From positions 3,348,001 to 3,412,000 of the forward strand of contig NZ_JAVDQF010000001.1 of the NCBI RefSeq assembly GCF_031454135.1: a stretch of DNA of 64,000 nt. The letters are read 5' to 3'. The position numbers were made by a program, and so were the translations under genes. Below are positions 35,600 through 44,660 of this stretch, piece after piece. Within the stretch, counting starts at the first letter, position 1; each line of letters opens with the position of its first letter. The notes under the pieces were generated by a model. The model had not been told where the DNA came from. It saw only the letters and a list, made by a program, of their open reading frames with translations, and did not search any database. This DNA is from Arthrobacter russicus (GTDB lineage Bacteria; Actinomycetota; Actinomycetes; Actinomycetales; Micrococcaceae).

Positions 35600-36204
35600 G
35601 CGAGGGCCTCGAAGAGACGGACGATAACGCCGGATTCAATGAGGATGAACAGGCCCAGGCCGATGAACACGACGGGGACGAGCCAGTGCTCGACACGTTC
35701 GAGCGTTTCGGTGACGGCCTTGTGGGTGCCGATCAGTCGCCCGGCAGCGCACCAGACGGCGACGAGGATCAGGAACACGACGATCATGACCGCGACGTCG
35801 CCGGGCGAGCTGGTGCGGAAGATCGGCGTGTAGAGGGAGATGTTGTCGGCCCCGTTGGCGATCGTGATCCCGGCGACCCCCCATAGTCCGACCGCGGTGA
35901 TCTTGGAGTCGTCATCATCGTCGTCGCCGTTACGGCGCAGGCCGCGAATGAGCGTCCAGATGCCGATGCCGAGCGGGATCAGACCCAGGAAGCCGACCCA
36001 TTCGTCCGGGACGATCGTGAGACCGAGCGCGGCGATCACGCTGATCACGACGAGTGTGATGAACCCGAGGTACTGGCCTGCGACGATCTGCCACGGTCGC
36101 GGCTTTCCCCGGCTGGAGGCGAGGAACAGCACGGTGAGCACGACGATGTCGTCGATGTTGGTCGCCGCGAACAGGCCGATCGCCGACCCGATGGTTGCGA
36201 GCAT
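35596..36204 (-). CDS. cadD: Cadmium resistance transporter, CadD family
   Basis: This 202-residue membrane protein has about five helices. Landmarks are TNIDDIVVLTVLF at the N-terminus and NGADNISLYTPIF in the middle, both with the acidic residues used by LysE/CadD-type transporters. An acidic loop of six Asp residues could bind cations. It overlaps cadA by one base (TGATG) and lspA by four, so the operon is tightly coupled. Predicted role: cadmium export. Confidence 0.88.
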   Translation of the reverse strand: MLATIGSAIGLFAATNIDDIVVLTVLFLASSRGKPRPWQIVAGQYLGFITLVVISVIAALGLTIVPDEWVGFLGLIPLGIGIWTLIRGLRRNGDDDDDDSKITAVGLWGVAGITIANGADNISLYTPIFRTSSPGDVAVMIVVFLILVAVWCAAGRLIGTHKAVTETLERVEHWLVPVVFIGLGLFILIESGVIVRLFEALA

Positions 36205-38120
36205 CAGCTTTCCATTCGTGGTGTGCGGGTGCGTGCGGCGCGCAGGCCGTTGAGGATCACGATGACCTCCGCGACCTCGTGGACCAGGACGACAGCCGCG
36301 AGCCCCAGGACCCCGAAGAGCGCGAGCGGGAGCAGTGCGGTGATGATCAGCAGGGACAGGATGATGTTCTGGTTGATGATCCGCCGGCCCCGCCGCGCGT
36401 GATCGAACGCCCGCGGGATGAGCCGCAGATCATGACCCGTGAAGGCCACGTCCGCAGACTCGATCGCCGCATCGGAGCCGGTCGCTCCCATCGCGATGCC
36501 GATGTCCGCGGACGCCAGGGCCGGGGCGTCGTTGATGCCGTCACCGATCATCGCGACCGATCCCGCCTTCGACAACTCGCCGATCGCGGTCGCCTTGTCC
36601 TCAGGGCGCAGCTCCGCGCGCACATCAGCGATCCCGGCCTGCGCAGCCAGCGCACGAGCGGTGCGGGCGTTGTCCCCGGTGAGCATCGTCATGCCGACGC
36701 CCTGATCCGCAAGCGTGCGGACCACCTCGGGGACTTCCGGACGCAGCTCGTCGCGGACGCCGATCGCCGCGACCGGTGCCTCGTCGCGGTGCACGATCAC
36801 GACAGTCATGCCCTGCTCCTCAAGCCCTGCAACCCGGTCGCCGAGCTCGCCGGCGTCGAGCCAGCGGGGGCTGCCGACCGTGATACGAGCGCCATCGACG
36901 GTGCCGTCGATGCCGTGCCCGGCCTGCTCGGTCACATCCGCGGCCACGGGAACACCCGGGGCTGCAGCGGTGATCGCCGCCGCAAGGGGATGCGTGCTGT
37001 GCTGCTCCAGAGCCGCCGCCCAAGCCAGCGCCTGCTCCTCGGCAATGCCGTTCGCAGTGAGGACCGCGGTGACCGCGGGCTCGTTACGGGTCAGGGTGCC
37101 GGTCTTGTCGACCGCGACGTGCCGGACCGTGCCGAAGCGCTCGAAGACCGCGCCGGACTTGATGATCACGCCGAACTTGCTCGCCGCGCCGATCGCGGCA
37201 ACGACCGTCAACGGCACCGAGATCGCCAGCGCGCACGGAGAGGCCGCTACCAGCACGACGAGCGCACGAGTGATCCATACCTCCGGGTCGCCCAGCAGTG
37301 ACCCAATGATCGCGACGAGCGCTGCGAGAATCAGCACACCGGGTACGAGCGGGCGGGCGATCCGGTCCGCGAGACGCGCACGCTCGCCCTTCTCCGTCTG
37401 CGCTTTCTCGACCAACTCCACGATCGTCGTAAGCGAGTTATCGGTACCGGCCGCGGTCGCCTCGACCTCCAGCACGCCGGAGCTGTTAATCGCGCCGGCC
37501 GACACCGCGTCCCCGGGCTCGACCTCGACGGGGATCGACTCCCCGGTGATCGCCGAGGTGTCCAGGCTTGAGCGGCCAGAGCGGACGATCCCGTCGGTTG
37601 CGATCCGTTCGCCCGGGCGGACCACCATGACCTGGCCGACCGTCAACTCCCTCGCCGGCACCTGCGCAGAGACGCCGCTCTGCAGCACGGTCGCCGTCTC
37701 CGGCACGAGCTTCAGCAGCGCCCGCAGGCCGCCACGGGCACGGTCCATCGCCTTGTCCTCAAGCGCCTCAGCAATCGAGTACAAGAACGCCAGAGCAGCG
37801 GCCTCCTCCACATAGCCGAGGATGACCGCGCCGATCGCGCTGATCGTCATCAGCAGCCCGATCCCGAGCTTGCCCTTGAACAGCTTCCGAATCGCGCCAG
37901 GAGTGAACGTCGACGCGCCCAGCAGCAGGCCGATCCAGAACAGTACGAGCGCCGGGATCTCGAGCCCGGACCATTCAAGGATCAGACCAGCCAGGAACGC
38001 GACACCGGAGAAGACCGGCACCATGATCCCACGGTCCCTCCACCAGGGCCGCTCCACCTCTTCGGTCTCATCCTCCGCCGCAGTGGCAGGCTCGTGCTCG
38101 CAGCTACACGCCGCGCTCAC
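36204..38120 (-). CDS. cadA: Heavy-metal P1B-type ATPase
   Basis: This 638-residue P-type ATPase shows TGES, DKTGTLTRNEP (phosphorylated Asp), THPLAAAI and GDGINDAPALASAD. The membrane metal site reads SPCALAISVP rather than the CPC of classical CadA/ZntA, which places it nearer the P1B-4 (CtpD/CoaT-like) type. HEVAEVIVILNGLRAAR ends the protein. The N-terminus has only a short CSCEHE motif and no full heavy-metal-associated domain. I chose GTG 38120, which overlaps the cmtR stop (GTGA). Likely cargo: cadmium, zinc, cobalt or lead. Confidence 0.88.
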   Translation of the reverse strand: MSAACSCEHEPATAAEDETEEVERPWWRDRGIMVPVFSGVAFLAGLILEWSGLEIPALVLFWIGLLLGASTFTPGAIRKLFKGKLGIGLLMTISAIGAVILGYVEEAAALAFLYSIAEALEDKAMDRARGGLRALLKLVPETATVLQSGVSAQVPARELTVGQVMVVRPGERIATDGIVRSGRSSLDTSAITGESIPVEVEPGDAVSAGAINSSGVLEVEATAAGTDNSLTTIVELVEKAQTEKGERARLADRIARPLVPGVLILAALVAIIGSLLGDPEVWITRALVVLVAASPCALAISVPLTVVAAIGAASKFGVIIKSGAVFERFGTVRHVAVDKTGTLTRNEPAVTAVLTANGIAEEQALAWAAALEQHSTHPLAAAITAAAPGVPVAADVTEQAGHGIDGTVDGARITVGSPRWLDAGELGDRVAGLEEQGMTVVIVHRDEAPVAAIGVRDELRPEVPEVVRTLADQGVGMTMLTGDNARTARALAAQAGIADVRAELRPEDKATAIGELSKAGSVAMIGDGINDAPALASADIGIAMGATGSDAAIESADVAFTGHDLRLIPRAFDHARRGRRIINQNIILSLLIITALLPLALFGVLGLAAVVLVHEVAEVIVILNGLRAARTRTPRMES

Positions 38121-38476
38121 GCGTCCGCCCCTGTACCGCAGCAGCCCGGCACCGTGCACGACGAGTCCACACACGGCGCGTGCTCATCGACCGCCAGCGT
38201 CACATCCACGAGCGCGACCAGCGCAGCCGCAAGATGCGGGTCAGCGATCTCGTAGCGCGTCTGGCGACCCTCAGGCTCGGCGACCACGATCCCGCAGTCA
38301 CGCAGGCACGTCAGGTGGTTCGAGACGTTCGAGCGGGTCAGCTCCAGCTCGCGCGAGAGCACGGCCGGATAGCTCGGGGCGTTCAGCAGAGTCATCAAGA
38401 TCCGGGAGCGCGTCGGGTCCGCCATGGCCCGGCCGAGCCGGTTCATGACGTCGAGGCGCGAAGCAATAGTCAGCAT
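38117..38476 (-). CDS. cmtR: CmtR-type cadmium/lead-sensing ArsR repressor
   Basis: This 119-residue ArsR-family repressor has a winged HTH (ELELTRSNVSNHLTCLRDCG). The CLRDC pair on the DNA-recognition helix and a Cys-rich tail (APCVDSSCTVPGCC) are the cadmium/lead ligands known from mycobacterial CmtR. ATG 38476 is chosen over an in-frame upstream start. It heads the operon and overlaps the ATPase gene by four bases. Confidence 0.92.
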   Translation of the reverse strand: MLTIASRLDVMNRLGRAMADPTRSRILMTLLNAPSYPAVLSRELELTRSNVSNHLTCLRDCGIVVAEPEGRQTRYEIADPHLAAALVALVDVTLAVDEHAPCVDSSCTVPGCCGTGADA

Positions 38477-38491
38477 GTACTGAACTATACA
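38476..38491 (-). promoter_or_regulatory. Candidate CmtR operator
   Basis: TGTA (38476-38479) and TACA (38488-38491) form a short inverted repeat around eight bases, overlapping the cmtR start codon. It is AT-rich compared with its surroundings. A longer palindrome (CTGATCA ... TGATCAG, 38499-38520) lies just upstream and may be the promoter-proximal site. Confidence 0.35.
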
Positions 38492-38560
38492 GCAAGCGCT
38501 GATCAATCATTGGTGATCAGTGCCCCACCATTCATTGGGAGAAGAGTCGGAAGCCGCTGA

Positions 38561-38959
38561 ATACGCAACTCAGCAACAATCGGCGCTACCAGTAAAAACA
38601 CAGCTGTCGAGGCGTGGCACGACCACGCCCTGCCCGGCTGGCGGCGCCTGCCGATCGTCCCGGCGCGGGTGCGCGTCCGTAACGACAAGGGGCTGACGAA
38701 GCAGGCGCGCGAGTGGATTACCGACCACTACCCGGCTTCGGCGCAAGTGCCGGGCGCGCCGATCATCACCGAGCGCGGCGAGTACGCCACTCGGCATGTG
38801 CCGAACTACTCGCCGTGGGGCGGGTACGACCTCTCGTACACCGCCGTCCCGGCCGAGCTCCGACAGAAGTCGGAGGCAGCGGCGCGGCGCGAGCGCCTGG
38901 CGCAGCCGGAGCCATCGGCGCTCGTTTCACGGTCTCGGGATCGTAGCCTCGGCCTCTAG
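38561..38959 (+). pseudogene. 5'-truncated ICE backbone gene
   Basis: The frame is open from a stop at 38558 to 38959 and coding in character from about 38597: TAVEAWHDHALPGWRRLP, KGLTKQAREWITDHYP, APIITERGEYATRHVP. A GTG at 38669 gives only 96 residues and omits the similar-looking upstream part. With no start codon upstream and island 1 ending just there, I read it as the C-terminal remnant of a larger ICE protein cut by the island. I do not recognise the family. Confidence 0.5.
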
Positions 38960-38963
38960 CGCC

Positions 38964-41900
38964 CTAGAGTCCTAGACTCGGCCGGTCGACAACAACCCGC
39001 TCAACGGGGTCCCCCAGGGGTGCCGGGCGGCCCTCTTCTGGAACTCCGGGACGGATGCCCATCGTGGGTCGGAAGTCGCGAACCTGCTCCAGGCTCAACT
39101 CGACCTCCCGCTCCGGCGTGCGGGGACCGTCCTGCACCGCCGCCAGTTGCGTCTCGACTCGCGTGAGGTCTTCTTCGGCGTCGGCGAGCGTCTGAGCGTA
39201 GCGGAACGGCTGGCCGATGCGCCGCTCGGTGTCGATGACGAGGCGTGCGGCCGCGGCGTGGTCGTCGCGGGCGTGCTCAAGGAGGGCCGGGATGCCGGAG
39301 ACACGGTTCTCGATGCGTTGGACGAGTCCTGAACCGCCTTCGAGGAATGAGTCTCGGGTCATGATGAAGCTGCTGCGGGGGACGCCGTCGAGGCCGACCT
39401 GCACTTCGGCTCCAGCCAGGCCGGAGCGGAGCTGCACGGTGATGTCGAAGCCGCTGAGGCGGCCGATGGTCCCGTAGTCGCGATTGGCGTAACGGTTCGC
39501 CCAGCGCATGTCGGTGCTGTTCGCCCACAGGGCGAGGGCGTCGGCGGCGTCGACGCGGGAGTCGAAGGCGCGGTCCTGGATCTGGATGCGGAAGCGGTCG
39601 CCGCTGGTGTCGGTGATCCGTGGCAGGGCGGCTTCCAGGCCGGTGATCGCGGCCTCGGCGCGGTCGGCGTCGCGCTGGGCTTCCCGCTGGGTGTGCAGGA
39701 GCATGTTCTCGTTGCGTTGGTGGGCGCGTTCTAGCCGGCGTAGTCGCGTGACCTCGTTCTGGATGGTCGAGTGCTCCAGCAGTAGCGGGTTGCCGGAGCT
39801 GATGGCCTTGGCCTCGGCGGCGGAGAGGGCGGCGGAGTCGATCTCTTCGATCTCGCGGGTGTCGAGCTTGCCGCGCATGAGCTGCCCGATGAAGGTCGCC
39901 TTCCGCTCGACGCCCTGCCACATGTACGAATCGAAGGACCGCTCGGTGACGAAGCGGACGATTGCGACCTCCGAGTTCTGGTTGCCTTGTCGCAGGATGC
40001 GGCCCTCGCGTTGGGCGATGTCGGAGGGCCGCCATGGGCAGTCCAGGTGGTAGAGCGCGACGGCCCTAGCCTGGACGTTAGTGCCGACGCCCATCTTCTC
40101 GGTCGAGCCGAGCAGGACGGCGATGTGGCCGGCGCGGGCGGCGGCGAAGAGGCGGGCCTTGTCGACGTCGGTCTTGGCCTTGTGCATGAAGCGGATCGCC
40201 TCGCCGGGCATCCCGCGCTGGACGAGCTGGAGGTGCAGCTCGTCGTAGACGTTCCACCGGTCCGGGTTCGGGGTACCGATGTCGGAGAACACCAGCTGCA
40301 GGGCGCCGCGCACCGATGAGGGCTGGCCGGTGATGACGTCGAGGTATTCGTTGTCGCGGGTGCGCTCCCATACGCGGAAGATCGCGTCCGCAGCCGCGTC
40401 GACCTTCGTCGGGCCGGACGGGTCACGGGAGAGCACCATGCGAATGTCCAAGGCCGCCTTCCGACCGTCCGTACTAATGGCCAGCATGTTGTCTTCTTCC
40501 GGCGCGACCGCCTTCGAGGCGACCTTGTCGGCCCGCGCACCCAACTGCTCGATGAACCGTTCGAGTTCAACGGTCGGCTGAACCGCCACCGTCGTCGGCG
40601 CCCGCAGCCCGTCGTCCCGTGCGGCCAGGTCCGGGGTTGGGAGTTTCAGGTCGTCGGCGGTCTTCACGTCGGCGAACGTCGACCAGAGCTTCAGCATTTC
40701 GGGGACGTTGGAGAACTTGGCGAAGCGCGTCTTGAGGCGGAAGTTGTTGTTGCCGGTCGGGGCCATCTCCATCTGCGTGACGGTCTGTCCGAAGGTCGCC
40801 GCCCAGGCGTCGAAGGCGCCGATGCCGGCCTTCTCCAGTAGGTCCGGGCGCAGGTAGCGCTGCATCACGAACGCTTCCGTCACGGAGTTGCTGATCGGGG
40901 TGGCGGTGGCGCCGGTGACGACTCGGTCGCGGCCCTGCGCGCGGAGGTATTCGAGCTTCATGTGCAGGTCGCTGGCGCGCTCGCTGCCTTCGATCGCGGC
41001 GTCGCGGATGTTGCTGTCGGTGGCTAGGTTCTTGTACATGTGCATCTCGTCGACGATGACGTAGTCGATGCCCGAGTCCTCGAAGCAGACCCCGCCGTCG
41101 CGGCCGAGGTCGGTGCGGGACTTGATCTTGTTCTCCAGGGCGAGCAGCTTGCGTTCGACGCGCTTGACGCTCATCCGCTCCTCGCCCTTGGCCTCCTGGA
41201 GCACTGCGCGGACCCGGTCGACCTGGCCTTGGACGTAGGCGGTCTGGGTCTCGGTGCGCAGCGGGATCTTCGCGAACGCACCCTGTGTCAGGATTACGGC
41301 GTCCCACTCGTTGGCCGCAGCTCGGGCGATGAACATGCGGCGCTTGTCGGCGGTGAGGTCCTGGCTGGAGGCGGCGAGGATGCGCGCCTGCGGATAGATC
41401 TGCAACCACTCGCGCCCGACTTGTTCGAGCATGTGGTTCGGGACGACCACGACCGGTTTGGAGACCAGGCCCATGCGGCGCATCTCCATCGCGCCCATGA
41501 CCATTTCGGCGGTCTTCCCGGCACCGACCTCGTGGAACAGCCCGGCGGCCGGCTCGGCGATCATCCGGGCGACTGCCGCGCGTTGATGCTGTCGCGGGGC
41601 AAAGCTGGCAGCCATGCCTGGCAGGGACAGGTACTCGCCGGCGTTCGTGTAGTCGCGTAGAACGATGCTGTTGAAGCGCCGGTTGTATTCGCTCACCAGC
41701 TTTCGGGCACGCTCGGGGTCTTCCCACACCCACTCCGCAAACCGTTCCTGGAGAGCGTCGGCCTTCTCCTGCGCCGCCGTAGTCTCAATGGCGTTGAGGA
41801 CGCGCTTCGTGTTCCCGTCGATGTCCTCGTACTCGTCGTAGACCAGCAGAGTCCGCTGTTCCATCACCGCTTGGGCGATATCCGGCGCGGGACGACGTTC

Positions 41901-44660
41901 GGTGCCCCACTCCGAGGTCGACAGCAGCCCGGCCCGGCCACCGCGAACCTCCCACATGCCCGGCAGCAAGTTCTCCACCCGCACGTCGTCGTCGGAGTGC
42001 AGGATGTCGCGCAGGAACTCCTCGTGGATGCCGGGGCTGATCCACACCGCGCCCATCCGCGCGGTGATGTCCTCAACCCCAAGATCGCCGGGCAGAACGT
42101 CGGTGAGCGCGTCGATGTTCGGCTGGAACTCGGGATGCTCGGCGACGGCTGCCTGCGCGGCGTCGAGCTTCTCCCGCACGTCGCCGGACAGGTACTCGGG
42201 TGCGTGGATCAGCTCGCCGCTGATTGGGTCGGCGAAGACCAGGCCGGTCAGTGCCTGCCGCGCCTCGGGTTCAGGCATCCCGAGCATGTCGGCGATCAGC
42301 GTCAGGTCGATGCGGCCGGTGCGGTCCAGGCTCACCGCGATCGCGTCCGCGGGTGTTTCGACGCCTTGGAGCTCGGGGCGTGGCGCGACGACGCGGCGGC
42401 TCATGATCGCCGCAGGCGTTGCGGTCTGGTCGGTGTCGTCGAACTGTTCCAAGGCGATGACGAGCGGCCCGAACGGATCGCCGCGGAGGATGCGGATCGG
42501 CGTGGGCACGATCCGTGCATATGACGGTTCACCGTCCTCGTCGGTGCGTCCGGTCGGTCGCAGCGAGTAGCGGTTCAACGGCCCGTAGACGCCGAGGTAT
42601 CGCTGGTAGTCGTGCCGCAGCGTCGCGCGTGCTGCGGTGATCTCCGGGGTATCGTCGGCGCTGGCGGACTCCAGCCCAAGCAGCCGGACGGCCTGGTCTC
42701 GCAGGTCCAGCAGCGCGGTCAGCTCGCGGGCCGCGGACTTCGGCACCGCTAGCGGTGGCAAGGCGCCGCCGGCGACCTCGGCGAAGCTGCCGCCTGGCTG
42801 CGCGACGATGCTGCCGTCCCACAGCTCCGGCGGTGACGGGGTGAACGCAACCCGGCGCGACTCCTGCTCGGCGGTGCGCTCCGTCATCGTCAGCCCGGTC
42901 CGGCGGGCGGCGAATACGAGCTGGTCGAGGGTGTTGTCCAGCTCGGCTTCGAGGGTGTCGAGGTCGCCGCTGATCGAGAGCGTTTCGGCGCCGTACATGC
43001 CTACGCGCACGCCGATGTCGCCGAGCATGTGCTCGGGGTGGGCGTCGAAGTAGTTGTTGATCCGCATCGGCCGCCCGTCGATGGTGATCGGTGTGACGGT
43101 CTCCCACAGATCGTCGGACGGCGGCTGGTCGGCCTCGCGGCGGCGGAAGAGGAGCAGGTCGGTCACGACGTCGGTGCCCGCGGCGCGCCGGAACGCGCCG
43201 GTGGGCAGCCGGATCGCGCCGACGAGGTCGGCCAGCTCGTTCATCTCACGTCTCGCGCCGGGGTTCTGGGCGTCCATCGTGTAGTGCGAGGTCAGCACTG
43301 CCATCAGGCCGCCGGGTCGGGTCAGGCGCAGTGACGTGAGGATGAAGTAGTTGTGCATGTTCTGCCGGGTGCCGTTGTGCACGGGGTCGTGCAGCACGAC
43401 GTCGCTGAACGGGACGTTGCCGATCGCGGCATCGAACGCGCCCTCGGGAATCCGGGTGTCCGTGAAGGACTCGGCCCGGATGCTCGCGTGCGGGTAGAGC
43501 GCCTGGGCGATGGCGGCGGTGACCGGATCGAGCTCGACGCCGGTCATCCGCGCGCTCTCCGGGGCAAGGCCGATGAAGGTGCCGGCCCCGGAGCCCGGCT
43601 CCAGAACCGTTCCGCCGGTGAAACCGAGCTGGCTCATGGTCCGCCACATCTGGCGGGCGATGATCGGGTCGGTGTAGTGCGCGTTGATCGTCGTGCGCGC
43701 CGCGGCATCCCACTCTGCATCCGTCAGCAGGCCACGCAGCTCCGTGCGCTCGGCCTCCCACTCCGCCTTCTCGGCATCGAACACCTCCGGGAGCGCACCC
43801 CACGACGACCAGCGCGCCAGGATACGCTGCTCGTCCGCAGTCGCCGGCCGGTCCCGCTCGGCGAGCAGCCGTGCCAAGCGGATCGCGGCGACGTTGGCCT
43901 GATAGCGGGCCTTCGCCCCAGACGGGGCAAGGTCGTCCTGCGTAGCCGGGACGAACCGCGGCGGAAGCCCTACCGGAGTTCGCGCAGGAAGCGGATCGTC
44001 GTCGCTTCGTTCAGCTCCGCCTGGTGCGCCAGCAGATACTCCCGAGGCGGCTCGGACGCCACCAACCTCTCCAGGAACTCCACCGAGACCGCCCACTTCT
44101 GGGCCAGGTCGTCCATCTCCTGTGAAGAGGGCATCGAATCCGGGTAGTCCTGAATCCGCTCCGCCCAGGAGATCAGGTTCTCGTCCGAGGGTCGGATCTG
44201 CTCCCACTCCTCGCGCGCCTGATCCAGCGGCAGCTCCGGGTCCCCGGTCCACACCAGGTTCGCCATCACGACCTCCTCGGCCAGCCTCCGGGCCGTCATC
44301 AACCGGGCGGCCTTCTCCAAGTAAGTCTCCGCCGGAAGGTCCGGTCCTGCCAGCTCCCACGCCAGATCGGTCACCTCGGCCTGAATCTGCATCCCTAGCT
44401 GGGAGAAGTACACCGTCGGGTCCGGCAGCGTTTGGATCCTCGTCGGCATCCACCGTTGCCAGTGCGCCAGCGCCAGCGTCCCGTACTTGTTCACTCGCAT
44501 CCTCCCGACCGGTGTCGATGTCGGCAGCGGCGTCCTCGGCGTGTTCGACCAGGCCGCTGGCCAGGGCGATCAGCGCATCGGCGGCGGTCTCACCGATGCC
44601 CCACAGGTCGAACTCGAGCTGACCTGCGTCGGGAACCGTGCTGCGCCGCCGCCTGGCCAT
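38964..44660 (-). CDS. Fused N6-adenine DNA methylase and SNF2-like helicase of the ICE
   Basis: This 1,898-residue protein has: an N-terminal helix-rich leader (about 55 residues); a Gly/Asp/Arg-rich region (about 55-230) that overlaps another reading frame; a methylase domain with SAM motif TVLEPGSGAGTFIG and catalytic NVPFSD; and a two-lobe helicase with Walker A EVGAGKTAEMVMG, box II VDEMHMYKN, TGATATPISN and C-lobe QREGRILRQGNQ. A coiled C-terminal tail follows. Such giant proteins are typical of actinobacterial and other ICEs and are thought to protect or process transferred DNA. Its ATG overlaps the stop of the preceding gene (ATGA). Confidence 0.88.
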   Translation of the reverse strand: MARRRRSTVPDAGQLEFDLWGIGETAADALIALASGLVEHAEDAAADIDTGREDASEQVRDAGAGALATVDADEDPNAAGPDGVLLPARDADSGRGDRSGVGAGRTGPSGGDLLGEGRPVDDGPEAGRGGRDGEPGVDRGPGAAAGSGARGVGADPTLGREPDLLGGADSGLPGFDALFTGDGRPGPEVGGLGGVPGEVGGVRAASGVSAGAPGGAERSDDDPLPARTPVGLPPRFVPATQDDLAPSGAKARYQANVAAIRLARLLAERDRPATADEQRILARWSSWGALPEVFDAEKAEWEAERTELRGLLTDAEWDAAARTTINAHYTDPIIARQMWRTMSQLGFTGGTVLEPGSGAGTFIGLAPESARMTGVELDPVTAAIAQALYPHASIRAESFTDTRIPEGAFDAAIGNVPFSDVVLHDPVHNGTRQNMHNYFILTSLRLTRPGGLMAVLTSHYTMDAQNPGARREMNELADLVGAIRLPTGAFRRAAGTDVVTDLLLFRRREADQPPSDDLWETVTPITIDGRPMRINNYFDAHPEHMLGDIGVRVGMYGAETLSISGDLDTLEAELDNTLDQLVFAARRTGLTMTERTAEQESRRVAFTPSPPELWDGSIVAQPGGSFAEVAGGALPPLAVPKSAARELTALLDLRDQAVRLLGLESASADDTPEITAARATLRHDYQRYLGVYGPLNRYSLRPTGRTDEDGEPSYARIVPTPIRILRGDPFGPLVIALEQFDDTDQTATPAAIMSRRVVAPRPELQGVETPADAIAVSLDRTGRIDLTLIADMLGMPEPEARQALTGLVFADPISGELIHAPEYLSGDVREKLDAAQAAVAEHPEFQPNIDALTDVLPGDLGVEDITARMGAVWISPGIHEEFLRDILHSDDDVRVENLLPGMWEVRGGRAGLLSTSEWGTERRPAPDIAQAVMEQRTLLVYDEYEDIDGNTKRVLNAIETTAAQEKADALQERFAEWVWEDPERARKLVSEYNRRFNSIVLRDYTNAGEYLSLPGMAASFAPRQHQRAAVARMIAEPAAGLFHEVGAGKTAEMVMGAMEMRRMGLVSKPVVVVPNHMLEQVGREWLQIYPQARILAASSQDLTADKRRMFIARAAANEWDAVILTQGAFAKIPLRTETQTAYVQGQVDRVRAVLQEAKGEERMSVKRVERKLLALENKIKSRTDLGRDGGVCFEDSGIDYVIVDEMHMYKNLATDSNIRDAAIEGSERASDLHMKLEYLRAQGRDRVVTGATATPISNSVTEAFVMQRYLRPDLLEKAGIGAFDAWAATFGQTVTQMEMAPTGNNNFRLKTRFAKFSNVPEMLKLWSTFADVKTADDLKLPTPDLAARDDGLRAPTTVAVQPTVELERFIEQLGARADKVASKAVAPEEDNMLAISTDGRKAALDIRMVLSRDPSGPTKVDAAADAIFRVWERTRDNEYLDVITGQPSSVRGALQLVFSDIGTPNPDRWNVYDELHLQLVQRGMPGEAIRFMHKAKTDVDKARLFAAARAGHIAVLLGSTEKMGVGTNVQARAVALYHLDCPWRPSDIAQREGRILRQGNQNSEVAIVRFVTERSFDSYMWQGVERKATFIGQLMRGKLDTREIEEIDSAALSAAEAKAISSGNPLLLEHSTIQNEVTRLRRLERAHQRNENMLLHTQREAQRDADRAEAAITGLEAALPRITDTSGDRFRIQIQDRAFDSRVDAADALALWANSTDMRWANRYANRDYGTIGRLSGFDITVQLRSGLAGAEVQVGLDGVPRSSFIMTRDSFLEGGSGLVQRIENRVSGIPALLEHARDDHAAAARLVIDTERRIGQPFRYAQTLADAEEDLTRVETQLAAVQDGPRTPEREVELSLEQVRDFRPTMGIRPGVPEEGRPAPLGDPVERVVVDRPSLGL
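43970..44494 (-). CDS. Nested gene in another frame of the methylase/helicase gene
   Basis: This 174-codon frame from GTG 44494 lies wholly inside the methylase/helicase ORF on the same strand. GGGAGG stands six bases before the GTG. The product is protein-like and Trp-rich: VNKYGTLALAHWQRWMP, TYLEKAARLMTARRLAEEVV, ISWAERIQDYP, DDLAQKWAVSVEFLERLV. By hand count of the first 56 codons, 84% end in G or C, against 46% in the overlapping large frame, which here codes a low-complexity Gly/Asp/Arg stretch. It is therefore probably translated. Family unknown; no transmembrane or signal sequence. Confidence 0.65.
   Translation of the reverse strand: MNKYGTLALAHWQRWMPTRIQTLPDPTVYFSQLGMQIQAEVTDLAWELAGPDLPAETYLEKAARLMTARRLAEEVVMANLVWTGDPELPLDQAREEWEQIRPSDENLISWAERIQDYPDSMPSSQEMDDLAQKWAVSVEFLERLVASEPPREYLLAHQAELNEATTIRFLRELR

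Larger units (their letters stand above)
31341..38560. mobile_element. Island 1: recombinase triad plus cadmium/zinc-type resistance genes
   Basis: A plus-strand triad (31341-34739) is followed by a minus-strand metal operon (34740-38476). The right side abuts a 5'-truncated ICE gene, so the block has replaced or displaced backbone DNA. The left limit lies between 31,190 and 31,340 and the right limit between 38,477 and 38,560. The exact ends are inferred, not seen as clear terminal repeats. Confidence 0.55.

Noticed and set aside
34736-38506. CTGATCAA at 34736 and 38499 as terminal repeats of the cadmium operon
   Set aside because: The 8-mer also occurs inside the triad coding sequence near 32937, so it is too short and common to be evidence of an end.
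38964-44660. Phage-defence system (BREX/DISARM-like) because of the methylase-helicase fusion
   Set aside because: No accompanying defence genes; the protein type and its place between SSB and transfer genes are typical of ICE backbones.
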